This document shows, in pieces, positions 6,245 to 13,274 of a stretch of DNA of 13,274 nucleotides. Numbering within the stretch: the stretch's first letter is position 1; every line of letters starts with the position of its first letter. The stretch spans positions 1 to 13,274 of the forward strand of contig WQRN01000042.1 of NCBI GenBank assembly GCA_009786715.1, given 5' to 3'. Source of the stretch: Treponema sp. (lineage in GTDB: Bacteria > Spirochaetota > Spirochaetia > Treponematales > Breznakiellaceae). The notes beneath the pieces are model-generated. The model searched no databases, had not been told where the DNA came from, and worked only from the letters and a program-made list of their open reading frames with translations. The position numbers were made by a program, and so were the translations under genes.

Positions 6245-7267
6245 GTGAAAATAGTAATTAATCAGATAATGACAGTTTCTTCTCCGCCTCACATATACGG
6301 GACAGATACAATCGAAGCGCGTATGCGCGATGTGTTAATTGCGCTTACTCCGGCGTTTTGCTTCGCATTGTATCATTACGGAATAAAAGCTTTTTATACA
6401 ACCGCGATCGCGGTGATTGCCGCGCTTTTTGCCGAATATATTTTTCAGAGAGTTATGAACAAACCCGTAACTATAAACGATTTCAGCGCGGCGATTACAG
6501 GTGTTTTACTTGCTTTCAATCTTCCGCCGGATGTTCCGTTATGGCTGCCGGCAGTTGGAAGTTTTTTCGCGATTATAGTTGTAAAGCAGCTTTTCGGCGG
6601 ACTTGGATCGAACTTTGTTAATCCGGCTCTCGCGGCGAGAGCGTTCCTTCTTGCTTCCTTTCCCGTGTTAATGACAAGCTGGACTTTTATAGGCGATGTC
6701 TCAACGCCTGCCGCGCCGTTCGCGCACGCCGCTTTAGCCGAGCATGACGCGTTAACAAGCGCGACATATCTTGCCGCGGTAAAAGCGAATCCGTTATTTG
6801 TTCCGAAACTTTGCGATTACATGGCGCTTCTTTTCGGAAAAATCGGCGGCTCTCTGGGTGAAACAAGCGCGGTTGCTCTTTTAATCGGCGGAGTATACCT
6901 GCTTGTAAGAAGAATAATTAACTGGCGCATACCTGTTTTTTATATTGGAAGTTTTGCCGTCTTTGCGTATATTTTCGGACGAACAGGACTTTTTAACGGA
7001 CAGCATATTTTATTTGAAGTTTTAAACGGCGGATTGATAATGGGCGCGTTTTTCATGGCGACGGATTACGCGACAAGCCCGATTACGCCGGGCGGCAAGG
7101 TTGTTATGGGAATAGGCTGCGGTCTTATTACAGTTCTTATAAGATTTTTCGGCGGATACCCTGAAGGCGTGTGTTTTTCTATCATTATAATGAATCTCTT
7201 TGTGCCGCTTATAGATAAATATATTAGACCGAAGGTTTACGGAAAAAAAATAAGGAGGCGCGCATGA
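6245..7267 (+). CDS. rnfD: Rnf complex subunit RnfD (GTG start)
   Basis: A 340-residue integral membrane subunit, homologous to NqrB, with about nine to ten hydrophobic segments. It carries covalent FMN and is proposed to take part in ion translocation. Family landmarks are the N-terminal MTVSSPPHI (9-16), GGLGSNFVNPALAARAF (118-134), SATYL with T174 as the expected FMN-linked threonine, and ATDYATSPIT (272-281). GTG at 6245 is chosen because the frame extends upstream into rnfC without homology and it gives a normal length. AAGGA at 6227-6231 is a rather distant ribosome site. ATG 6269 is the alternative but would trim the expected N-terminus and lacks its own site. The 3' end overlaps rnfG by 4 bp. 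The identity is secure; the start is less so. Confidence 0.92.
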   Translation: MKIVINQIMTVSSPPHIYGTDTIEARMRDVLIALTPAFCFALYHYGIKAFYTTAIAVIAALFAEYIFQRVMNKPVTINDFSAAITGVLLAFNLPPDVPLWLPAVGSFFAIIVVKQLFGGLGSNFVNPALAARAFLLASFPVLMTSWTFIGDVSTPAAPFAHAALAEHDALTSATYLAAVKANPLFVPKLCDYMALLFGKIGGSLGETSAVALLIGGVYLLVRRIINWRIPVFYIGSFAVFAYIFGRTGLFNGQHILFEVLNGGLIMGAFFMATDYATSPITPGGKVVMGIGCGLITVLIRFFGGYPEGVCFSIIIMNLFVPLIDKYIRPKVYGKKIRRRA

Positions 7268-7833
7268 ATTATATAATAAAACCTGCCGTTACTCTTTTTA
7301 CAGCAGCGGCCGTTGTTGTAGCGCTTTTAAGTTTTGTTCATTCGTATACTCTTGAACCTATAGAAAAGCAAAAATTTAAAACGCAGGAAGCCGCGATGAA
7401 GGTTATTATGCCGCGAGCCGCCGAGTTCCGCGAGATTCAAGTTGAAAAAACAGGCAGTATTGCCGCTGTATATGAAGCTCTTTACAGTTCCGACGCTTTA
7501 GATGATAAAATTTTAGTCGGTTATATTGTGCAGTTAGCTCCCGAAGGATACAGCGGAAAGATACATCTTATTGTTGGAATATCCATAACGGACAATATTA
7601 TTACCGGAATGAGGGTACTTAGCCATACTGAAACGCCGGGGTTAGGCGCAAACGCGGTTAAAAAAAGTTTTTACAGCCGCTACGACAACAGAGACATTGT
7701 GCCTCTGGGAGTCGCGAGAAATTCTCCGGGTGAGCATGATATTCAGGCAATAACAAGTTCTACAATTACTACAAAGGCGATAACAGGCGCCGTAAACGAA
7801 GCAATAGAGTGGTATCTCAGGAGAGAAGAATGA
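7264..7833 (+). CDS. rnfG: Rnf complex subunit RnfG (covalent FMN)
   Basis: A 189-residue subunit, homologous to NqrC, with one N-terminal membrane anchor (about residues 8-26) and an extracytoplasmic FMN-binding domain (PF04205). HTETPGLGA (121-129) is the family hallmark. AITSSTITTKAIT (162-174) aligns with the flavinylation motif usually written SGATxT, placing T167 as the residue that takes FMN by a phosphoester bond. Here the motif reads TSST rather than SGAT, a conservative change. An ApbE-type flavin transferase is needed for loading and is not encoded in this window. The start ATG 7264 overlaps the rnfD stop in ATGA, with GGAGG (7254-7258) just upstream. The stop overlaps rnfE in the same way. 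Confidence 0.95.
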   Translation: MNYIIKPAVTLFTAAAVVVALLSFVHSYTLEPIEKQKFKTQEAAMKVIMPRAAEFREIQVEKTGSIAAVYEALYSSDALDDKILVGYIVQLAPEGYSGKIHLIVGISITDNIITGMRVLSHTETPGLGANAVKKSFYSRYDNRDIVPLGVARNSPGEHDIQAITSSTITTKAITGAVNEAIEWYLRREE

Positions 7834-8450
7834 AGTATTTTGATCTGATTAAAGACGGATTAATACGAAAAAATCCGATTTTTGTGCAGGTTCTCGCTCT
7901 ATGTCCGCTTCTTGCGGTTACTACATCCGCGGTAAACGCTCTTACAATGGGGCTTGCGACAACCGCGGTAATGATTTGCGCAAGCGCGGCGATCTCCCTC
8001 TTCAGAAAAATTATACCGGACGAAATACGTATTGCAGCCGCTGTTGTAATTGTCGCAGGTTTCGTTACCGTTTTGGAACTTTTACTTGCAGCCTACGCGC
8101 CGCCTGATTTAACCGCAGCGCTTGGTATTTATATACCTCTTATTGTTGTTAATTGCATCCTTTTCGCGCGTCTTGAATCATTCGCTTCCAAAAATAAAAT
8201 TTTCCCGTCTATAGTTGACGCAATAAGCATGGGATTAGGTTTTACTTTAGGTTTGTTTGTTGTCGGCGTAATCAGGGAATTTTTAGGCGCCGGATCTGTT
8301 TTTGGAATTGAGCTTTTACACGATGAAAATTCGCATGTGCTTATCATGGTAATGCCCGCAGGCGCTTTCTTTACATTAGGTGTAATCATCATGATCCGCA
8401 AGCACTTCCAGCTGCTTCGCCTTAATAATAAAAAGAGGATAAAAAAATGA
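7830..8450 (+). CDS. rnfE: Rnf complex subunit RnfE
   Basis: A 206-residue membrane protein of the RnfA/RnfE/NqrD/NqrE family with six predicted helices. It pairs with RnfA in an inverted arrangement. Structures of Rnf and Nqr show a [2Fe-2S] centre held between the two subunits by conserved cysteines. The matching residues here are C25 in LALCPLLAV and C109 in VVNCILFAR. FIxQVLALCP and the IREFLGAGS segment (148-156) identify it as RnfE rather than RnfA. ATG 7830 is preferred over an in-frame ATG at 7809 because AGGAG is well placed upstream, the protein begins with the family's MKYFDLIKDG, and it forms an ATGA overlap with rnfG. It overlaps rnfA by 4 bp. Confidence 0.95.
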   Translation: MKYFDLIKDGLIRKNPIFVQVLALCPLLAVTTSAVNALTMGLATTAVMICASAAISLFRKIIPDEIRIAAAVVIVAGFVTVLELLLAAYAPPDLTAALGIYIPLIVVNCILFARLESFASKNKIFPSIVDAISMGLGFTLGLFVVGVIREFLGAGSVFGIELLHDENSHVLIMVMPAGAFFTLGVIIMIRKHFQLLRLNNKKRIKK

Positions 8451-9025
8451 AAGAAATGTTTTTTATACTTATCGGCGCTATTTTTATAAACAACTATGTT
8501 CTTGTCCAGTTTTTAGGAATGTGCCCGTACTTCGGCGTTTCAAAAAAAACAGAAACCGCTCTTGGCATGGGTCTCTCCGTAATGTTTGTAATGACTCTTT
8601 CTTCTATAATGACATTTTTATTCTACGAATATATTTTAATACCATTAAACATTACATATCTTCGCACTTTAGTATTTATTCTGATAATCGCTTCGATTGT
8701 GCAATTTGTCGAAGTGTTTATGAAAAAAATGCTTAAAACGCTTTATACAATGCTTGGCGTTTATCTTCCATTGATTACTACAAACTGCGTAATAGTCGGC
8801 GTTGCTTTAATCAATATTAAAAATGAGTACACATTTATCGGTTCAGTTGTAAATAGCATCGGCGCGGGGGCGGGATTTACGCTTGCGATATTGCTGCTTG
8901 CGGCAATCCGCGAAAAGTATGAAAACAATCCCGATGTTCCTGAAATATTTCAGGGCTTTCCTCTTGCGTTATTTTCCGCGGGGTTAATGAGTATTTCCTT
9001 TATGGGATTTTTGGGGTTGAAATGA
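8447..9025 (+). CDS. rnfA: Rnf complex subunit RnfA
   Basis: A 192-residue membrane subunit with six hydrophobic segments. It is the partner of RnfE in the ion-translocating core. FINNYVLVQFLGMCPYFGVS (13-32) is the signature start and supplies C26. GVYLPLITTNCVIVGVAL (104-121) supplies C114. These cysteines are expected to complete the intramembrane [2Fe-2S] centre with RnfE. Length and N-terminus match the family. It begins in an ATGA overlap with rnfE, with AAGAGGAT a few bases before, and ends in another with rnfB, so its translation is probably coupled on both sides. Confidence 0.96.
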   Translation: MKEMFFILIGAIFINNYVLVQFLGMCPYFGVSKKTETALGMGLSVMFVMTLSSIMTFLFYEYILIPLNITYLRTLVFILIIASIVQFVEVFMKKMLKTLYTMLGVYLPLITTNCVIVGVALINIKNEYTFIGSVVNSIGAGAGFTLAILLLAAIREKYENNPDVPEIFQGFPLALFSAGLMSISFMGFLGLK

Positions 9026-9843
9026 TAGAAGCGATAATAGGAATTGAGTTAAACAGTATTTTATTTCCGATTATAAGCGTCGGCGGTCTTGCGCTCGTTT
9101 TTGGAATAATTCTCGGCCTTTCAGCAAAAAAATTCGCCGTAGAATCAGATCTAAAAGTAGATAGAATTATTAATGTTCTGCCGGGGGCGAACTGCGGCGG
9201 CTGCGGTTTTCCCGGCTGCTCTGTGTTCGCGGAGCGTGTTGTTAAAGGGCAGGCGAGTGTAAGAGGCTGTCCGCCGGGAGGACGTTCCGCCGCGGATGCC
9301 ATCGCTGAACAATTAGGCGTCGATTCGGTGCCGGAATTCCGCAAGGTAGCGTTCATTAAGTGCAACGGGTCGAACGATAACATTAAAAGAAATTATGTTT
9401 ACGACGGCCCGAAGAGCTGTGTCTCTGCGTCCCAGCTCGCCACAGGCGGAAATAAAACCTGCACATACAGCTGTATTGGTCTTGCAAGCTGTAAAAACGC
9501 CTGTCCCTTCGGCGCGATTAAAATGGTAGACAGTATAGCTGTAGTTATCGAAGAAAAATGCAGCGCCTGCGGAAAATGCGTAAAAGTCTGCCCTAAAAAA
9601 TTGATAGAAATAATCCCAAACAACAGCGCTGTGCGCGTCTTGTGCAACTCGCATGATAAAGCGAAAGCGGTAAGAGAAAACTGCCGCGCAGGATGTTTCG
9701 GCTGTTCGCTCTGTCAAAAAGTCTGCAAAGAAGGAGCGATCACAGTTGTAGATAATATCGCGCATATTAATTACGAAAAATGCACGATGTGCATGGAGTG
9801 CGTTAATAAATGCCCGTCCAAAGCAATTAAGGTATTCGGGTAA
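9022..9843 (+). CDS. rnfB: Rnf complex subunit RnfB, multi-cluster ferredoxin-like
   Basis: A 273-residue subunit with one N-terminal membrane anchor (about residues 8-33) and a cytoplasmic iron-sulfur domain, the presumed entry point for electrons from ferredoxin. The Fe-S domain NCGGCGFPGC supplies C58, C61 and C66, with C83 as fourth ligand. C114 and C133 are also conserved in the family. CX3CX5CX3C (C147, C151, C157, C161) pairs with CX2CX2CX3C at C180-C190. A second pair lies at C225-C235 and C254-C264, with an extra cysteine at 221. This adds up to about five [4Fe-4S] centres, more than short proteobacterial RnfB and as in acetogen and Bacteroidetes forms. Starts in an ATGA overlap with rnfA. 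The next gene begins 6 bp after its stop. Confidence 0.95.
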   Translation: MIEAIIGIELNSILFPIISVGGLALVFGIILGLSAKKFAVESDLKVDRIINVLPGANCGGCGFPGCSVFAERVVKGQASVRGCPPGGRSAADAIAEQLGVDSVPEFRKVAFIKCNGSNDNIKRNYVYDGPKSCVSASQLATGGNKTCTYSCIGLASCKNACPFGAIKMVDSIAVVIEEKCSACGKCVKVCPKKLIEIIPNNSAVRVLCNSHDKAKAVRENCRAGCFGCSLCQKVCKEGAITVVDNIAHINYEKCTMCMECVNKCPSKAIKVFG

Positions 9844-9849
9844 AAATAC

Positions 9850-10410
9850 ATGAACGCGACAAGCCTTACGGAAACAATAGAAAACAGAAAAAATAAAATT
9901 GTCGATGAATTATCAACAGAGTATTCTTTAAATCGCATAACGATAGAAGAATATGAAAGGCTTATAAAATACAGTCAAGATATTGAAACTGAGAAAGAAC
10001 TTGTTATTTTTGAGAAAATAGTTAAGGAACATATAGCGCCCGTTACGCAGGACAGCGCTCCTAAGAATAATAAAAAAGAGCTGCCATCAAAGATAAGACA
10101 GGATTGCTTTACACTGTTATCTTCCAGAAAAACAACAGGACCGATGTCGAGCGGAACTTTCACGACCATTCTGGGAGAGCATAAATTAATTTTAACTGAA
10201 GATGATCTTATAAACGATAAAACTGTTTTAAATGTATCGGTTTTACTTGGAGAGATGATTATACAAATACCTCCGAATGTAAGCGTAATTAATAAAACTA
10301 TTCCGCTGCTTGCGAATGTTATTTCACCTGATACCGGCAGAAATAATCCTAAAAAGATAGTGATTAAGGGAAGCGTTCTGTTAGGTGAGATAAAATTCAA
10401 AATAAAGTAA
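9850..10410 (+). CDS. DUF1707/LiaF-like cytoplasmic protein
   Basis: A 186-residue protein with no membrane segment. Residues about 5-60 are a charged helical region including YSLNRITIEEYERLI, resembling DUF1707/SHOCT-type short domains in which a motif of the form GRLxxEEFxERL recurs. Residues about 95-186 form a beta-rich domain like the C-terminal part of LiaF (DUF2154). LNVSVLLGEMIIQIP near 135 and KIVIKGSVLLGEIKFKIK at the end repeat the VSxLLGE pattern, as expected of a right-handed beta-helix. LiaF homologues modulate cell-envelope stress signalling; whether this soluble one does is unknown. It begins 6 bp after rnfB, with no clear ribosome site, and is probably last in the operon. It is convergent with the MFS gene, 10 bp away. 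Confidence 0.7.
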   Translation: MNATSLTETIENRKNKIVDELSTEYSLNRITIEEYERLIKYSQDIETEKELVIFEKIVKEHIAPVTQDSAPKNNKKELPSKIRQDCFTLLSSRKTTGPMSSGTFTTILGEHKLILTEDDLINDKTVLNVSVLLGEMIIQIPPNVSVINKTIPLLANVISPDTGRNNPKKIVIKGSVLLGEIKFKIK

Positions 10411-10420
10411 CAGCTCTAGT

Positions 10421-11671
10421 TTAATCCTGTATAATTTCTTCGCTCTTTTTTATCATTGCGGCGTAAATGCTGCTGATTAATCCTAATACGGCGGACATTG
10501 TAAACAGCGCTTCGATTCCTGCTGTTTTCCATATCCATCCGCCTAAAAGGGCGATAAACACGCTGAAGATATGATTCACCGAAATGCCGGTTGATAGGGT
10601 AGCAGTTACCTCTTCGCGGTTGGAAGAGATGCGCTGAACATACACGTTATTCGCCATGCTTGCAACGGAGATGATTTGATCCAGCACAAAATTGGCGCAG
10701 ACAACAATGAACGCAATGTGAATTGGGAATAATCTGTGCGAAAAACCGTACAAGAGGCAGACTATAACTAATATGAGGGTATCCGCTACCATTACTACCT
10801 TGTATCCAACTTTGTCGATTAGTTTACCGATTAACGGACTGCAGATCATACAGCAGGCTGCGCAGATTGCCATCAGTATTGATATAATTGACGGGTCTGC
10901 TCCGTAATGAAGAATTAAAACATACGGAGCAAAAGTTAGAAATATTTGTTTTCGCGAGCCGTAAAAAATTTCCATAATGTAATATTTTTTAAATTTCTTC
11001 GCAAAGTAAAAACGCTGCCGCGGCGCTTTTAAAGTTGTTTCTTTTAACGCTGCCGCAACCATTGCCGCCGCGACCATCAGCGCTGTTGCAATGCCGAATA
11101 CAATTCTGTAACCTGTCAGATCAAGTCTTCCGTGGCCATTTTTCCTAAGATAGAAAAATATTCCCGTAACAAGCATGAAACCCAGTATGCTCCCAAGCTG
11201 TCCAATAGAAGCGGATATTCCAAGAGAAGCCCCCGTCTTTTCCCGTTTTGCAAGTTCCATTGCAATTGTGCTTCGCACAGGCATTATAATATGCTCTCCT
11301 GTGCTGAATATAACCATAAAAAAGACAACAATTATTTTTATCATGAGCGTTTCAATACAGCTTGTTACAAAAATTCCGGCAAGCCCCGCTGCCATCAGGG
11401 CGATACCGATTTTAAATACGCGTGAATCTGCGAATTTGTACATCAGCGCAAGGATAAAAATTAAAAGCAGCCCCGGCATCTCACGGAAGAATTCCACTAT
11501 TCCCCTCTCGAATGAATCAATTTTTAATATGTCCGCAAGGTAATTGTTTTGAACTCCGTGTTTTAACCCAATCGCTATTCCAAAGAGAATGAGAACGCTT
11601 AAAAACCGCCCAACCTTAGCGTCAGCGCGGTAAATGTTATCAAGAAAAACAGGCCGTTTCATTTTTACCAT
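10421..11671 (-). CDS. Major facilitator superfamily transporter, substrate unknown
   Basis: A 416-residue, strongly hydrophobic protein with about twelve membrane segments in two halves joined by a basic cytoplasmic loop around residues 208-243. The most recognisable MFS element is GKLIDKVGYK (282-291), matching the conserved loop motif GxLaDrxGrr between helices of the second half. FSTGEHIIMPVRS (122-134) also fits MFS proteins. Nothing shows what it carries; drug efflux and nutrient uptake are both possible. The ATG at 11671 overlaps the miaA stop codon (ATGGTAA), with AAGGAG a short distance upstream. A second ATG at 11662 has a longer spacing and cannot be excluded. It is probably co-transcribed with miaA. 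Confidence 0.82.
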   Translation of the reverse strand: MVKMKRPVFLDNIYRADAKVGRFLSVLILFGIAIGLKHGVQNNYLADILKIDSFERGIVEFFREMPGLLLIFILALMYKFADSRVFKIGIALMAAGLAGIFVTSCIETLMIKIIVVFFMVIFSTGEHIIMPVRSTIAMELAKREKTGASLGISASIGQLGSILGFMLVTGIFFYLRKNGHGRLDLTGYRIVFGIATALMVAAAMVAAALKETTLKAPRQRFYFAKKFKKYYIMEIFYGSRKQIFLTFAPYVLILHYGADPSIISILMAICAACCMICSPLIGKLIDKVGYKVVMVADTLILVIVCLLYGFSHRLFPIHIAFIVVCANFVLDQIISVASMANNVYVQRISSNREEVTATLSTGISVNHIFSVFIALLGGWIWKTAGIEALFTMSAVLGLISSIYAAMIKKSEEIIQD

Positions 11672-12654
11672 AAGCTCCTTCTTCTTATAATTTCCGCTGT
11701 TTCAAAATCATTATTACCGCATTCTACCCAATTAACATCAGGAAGATTTTTAAAAAATGTAATCTGCCTTTTCGCGTAACGTCTGCTGTTCTGCGCGATC
11801 AATGCCTGTACGCCGTCAATGTCTTGCGAAAGCCGCCAGAGGCGAGGAGCTTGTGAATCCTCGATAAAAAATTCTCTATAACCGATTGCTCGTAAACCGG
11901 GATCGTTTGGAGTATATCCCTTTTCATAGAGTGACTTTACTTCATCGGGTAAACCTTGTTTAAACATTTGCGCGCAGCGCAAATTGATTCGGTTGTATAA
12001 CTCTTCTCTGGGCCGCGAAAGCCCGATGATGATAAAGCGAAAATTATTCCGCGTACTGTCCGCATTGTTGTCTTTTGAATTTATTTCAAAAGACGAAAGC
12101 GGCTTACCGCAGGAGCGGTAAACTTCCAGAGCGCGTAACATTCGATATTCATCATTAATGTGAATACGCGCTGCGCTAACAGGATCGCAAACCGCGAGCT
12201 CTTCCATAAGAGTGGACGCTCCTTTTTCAAACAATTCAACTTTTAACTGCTCCCGCACTTCCCTGTTTGAAGGCGGCGCTTCGCTTAATCCCATTATAAA
12301 ATTTTTTAAATAGAACCCAGTTCCGCCGGATACGACAGGCAGGTTGCCGCGTGAGGAGATTTCAATGCAGGCTTCACCGGCAAGGCGGACAAAATCACCT
12401 GCGTTAAACTGCTCGGACGGCTCGCGGATATCGATTAAGTGGTGGGGTAGGCGGTTAATCTCATCAGCCGAAGGCTTGGCGGTGCCGATGTCCATACCTC
12501 GGTAGACCTGCATTGAATCGGCTGAAATAACCTCAGCACGCATTCCTGCTGGAATGCCGCCGTTTGAGGAATTAAAAAGTTCAAGAAGAATGCCCGTTTT
12601 CCCGGAAGCTGTCGGCCCAAAGAGGATTAAAACCGGGTTTTGGTCGGTTTTCAT
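11665..12654 (-). CDS. miaA: tRNA dimethylallyltransferase MiaA
   Basis: A 329-residue cytoplasmic enzyme that transfers a dimethylallyl group to N6 of A37 in tRNAs reading codons that begin with U, including the tRNA-Leu(UAA) at the left of this window. All family motifs are present: the P-loop GPTASGKT (13-20), DSMQVYRGMDIGTAKPS (46-62), HHLIDIREP (71-79), GGTGFYLKNF (110-119), and further on LRAIGYREF and the SRRYAKRQITFF segment that contacts tRNA. The length is slightly above the common 300-320. No Shine-Dalgarno sequence precedes ATG 12654, so translation may depend on coupling with the rpoZ-like gene ending 15 bp before it. The MFS gene overlaps its 3' end. Confidence 0.96.
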   Translation of the reverse strand: MKTDQNPVLILFGPTASGKTGILLELFNSSNGGIPAGMRAEVISADSMQVYRGMDIGTAKPSADEINRLPHHLIDIREPSEQFNAGDFVRLAGEACIEISSRGNLPVVSGGTGFYLKNFIMGLSEAPPSNREVREQLKVELFEKGASTLMEELAVCDPVSAARIHINDEYRMLRALEVYRSCGKPLSSFEINSKDNNADSTRNNFRFIIIGLSRPREELYNRINLRCAQMFKQGLPDEVKSLYEKGYTPNDPGLRAIGYREFFIEDSQAPRLWRLSQDIDGVQALIAQNSRRYAKRQITFFKNLPDVNWVECGNNDFETAEIIRRRSLW

Positions 12655-12669
12655 GGAATTTGGAAAGGA

Positions 12670-12894
12670 TTATTCGGCTTCCAGACGGAATTGAACTTCC
12701 TGGGTAAAAACCTGCAGAGCGGCAAGGGCGACCATTTTGCCGTCCCAATCATCTTTTTCGTCTTTTTCCATCACTGAAGAAAGCTGGTACGCCCTGCGCG
12801 AGGCCGCCGTGGTTACTTCGTACATATTGTCACCGTATTCGATGAGGTCTTTTAAAGGGAATATCATGCTTTGGATTATAGTAAATTTGGCCAT
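12670..12894 (-). CDS. rpoZ: RNA polymerase omega-like subunit
   Basis: A 74-residue protein matching the omega/RPB6 core. FPLKDLIEYGDNMYEVTTAA (12-31) followed by SRRAYQL (32-38) corresponds to the usual PLEELLxKxxNRYxLVxxAAKRARQL. The middle (41-52) is very acidic, and MVALAALQVF fills the position of the family's VAxALEEI helix. Omega helps assemble RNA polymerase around the beta' subunit. The start at 12894 gives MAKFTIIQSMIFPLK; a longer reading from 12957 would add a hydrophobic stretch not seen in omega and would overlap the divergent gene. ATG 12867 is a second option. None has a good ribosome site. It is first in an unit with miaA and the MFS gene. Confidence 0.75.
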   Translation of the reverse strand: MAKFTIIQSMIFPLKDLIEYGDNMYEVTTAASRRAYQLSSVMEKDEKDDWDGKMVALAALQVFTQEVQFRLEAE

Positions 12895-12948
12895 TCTTTG
12901 TCTAGTGGGAAACCATAATATAGTGTACAATAATACAAAGGAGAAAAT

Positions 12949-13274
12949 ATGGCTCAAAAAATCAGTATGTTAAATAAAGTTGATAGTAAGACAGTCGACA
13001 AATATAGCGATAAAGGTATTAAACTTCAAATAGCTTCCAAACTGGATTTTAACATTAATGTAGCCGGAACAGATTTTAATGATCTTGAAGAAGCTATAAT
13101 TTATGCGTATAGATGCGGATTGGCGTCTATGAGCTCTGAACAATCAAAAAAAGGCAAAGAAGGCATTGGCGTGGTTGATCAGGATGAACTTTATAAAATA
13201 TTAAAGGAAGGTCATTCTATTGTGCATAAAGCCGACTTTTTAAGGGAAATAGCAAAAGAATGGTTCCCCATAGA
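12949..13274 (+). CDS. Unrecognised protein, 3' end beyond the window
   Basis: An open frame of 108 codons runs from ATG 12949 to the right edge without a stop. AAAGGAG at 12937-12943 sits 5 bp before the ATG, which makes this a confident gene start. The visible part begins MAQKISMLNKVDSKTVDKYS. It is soluble, lysine- and glutamate-rich, with no signal peptide or membrane segment, and no motif I can name. It contains LEEAIIYAYRCGLASM (49-64) and ends in KADFLREIAKEWFPI. It is divergent from the rpoZ-like gene across 54 bp. Codon use is AT-rich, like the ATPase gene at the left. Confidence 0.75.
   Translation, partial: MAQKISMLNKVDSKTVDKYSDKGIKLQIASKLDFNINVAGTDFNDLEEAIIYAYRCGLASMSSEQSKKGKEGIGVVDQDELYKILKEGHSIVHKADFLREIAKEWFPI

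Noticed and set aside
9313..9765. 150-codon open frame on the minus strand inside rnfB
   Set aside because: It is antisense to a conserved cysteine-rich coding region and has no family features.
9975..10400. 141-codon open frame on the minus strand with hydrophobic stretches
   Set aside because: Antisense to the LiaF-like gene; the hydrophobicity is a by-product of reading its beta-rich codons backward.
11175..11543. 122-codon open frame on the plus strand
   Set aside because: Antisense to the MFS gene and without a start signal or homology.
12895..12957. Longer N-terminus for the rpoZ-like protein, adding 21 residues from position 12957
   Set aside because: The added segment is hydrophobic, unlike omega subunits, and would run into the ribosome site and start of the divergent gene.

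Overview
The window looks like chromosomal DNA of an anaerobic spirochaete, most plausibly a relative of Treponema from a gut or sediment. This is an inference from gene content and protein style: a complete clostridial-type Rnf complex, a short omega-like RNA polymerase subunit, class III cyclase-like proteins, and moderate base composition. No single sequence proves the taxon.

Layout. Positions 1-77 hold the 5' part of a tRNA-Leu(UAA) gene on the minus strand, with its own promoter. Back to back with it, a visibly AT-rich gene for an ATPase with a C-terminal DUF234 nuclease-like domain (235-1629) has a promoter whose start region carries a perfect 16-bp palindrome. A minus-strand iron-dependent alcohol dehydrogenase (1642-2826) is convergent with it. 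From the 63 bp between positions 2826 and 2890, the dehydrogenase is read leftward and a nine-gene operon (2890-10410) is read rightward.

The operon starts with two proteins related to class III nucleotide cyclases. Six genes in the order rnfC-D-G-E-A-B follow, and a DUF1707/LiaF-like cytoplasmic protein ends it. Rnf couples electron transfer between reduced ferredoxin and NAD+ to ion translocation across the membrane. Every rnf junction from D to B is a 4-bp ATGA overlap, so the subunits are probably made in coupled fashion. The two leading proteins are the most unusual part. By manual alignment, the first keeps both metal-binding aspartates of a cyclase but lacks the transition-state Asn/Arg pair. 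The second has lost both aspartates but keeps the Asn and the adenine-site Thr. This is the division of labour seen between the C1 and C2 domains of mammalian adenylyl cyclase.

After the operon comes a minus-strand unit read right to left: an rpoZ-like omega subunit (12894-12670), miaA tRNA dimethylallyltransferase (12654-11665) and an MFS transporter (11671-10421) that overlaps miaA. A divergent gene of unknown function starts at 12949 and runs off the right edge. No stretch longer than about 160 bases lacks a gene. No CRISPR array, insertion sequence or rRNA was seen.
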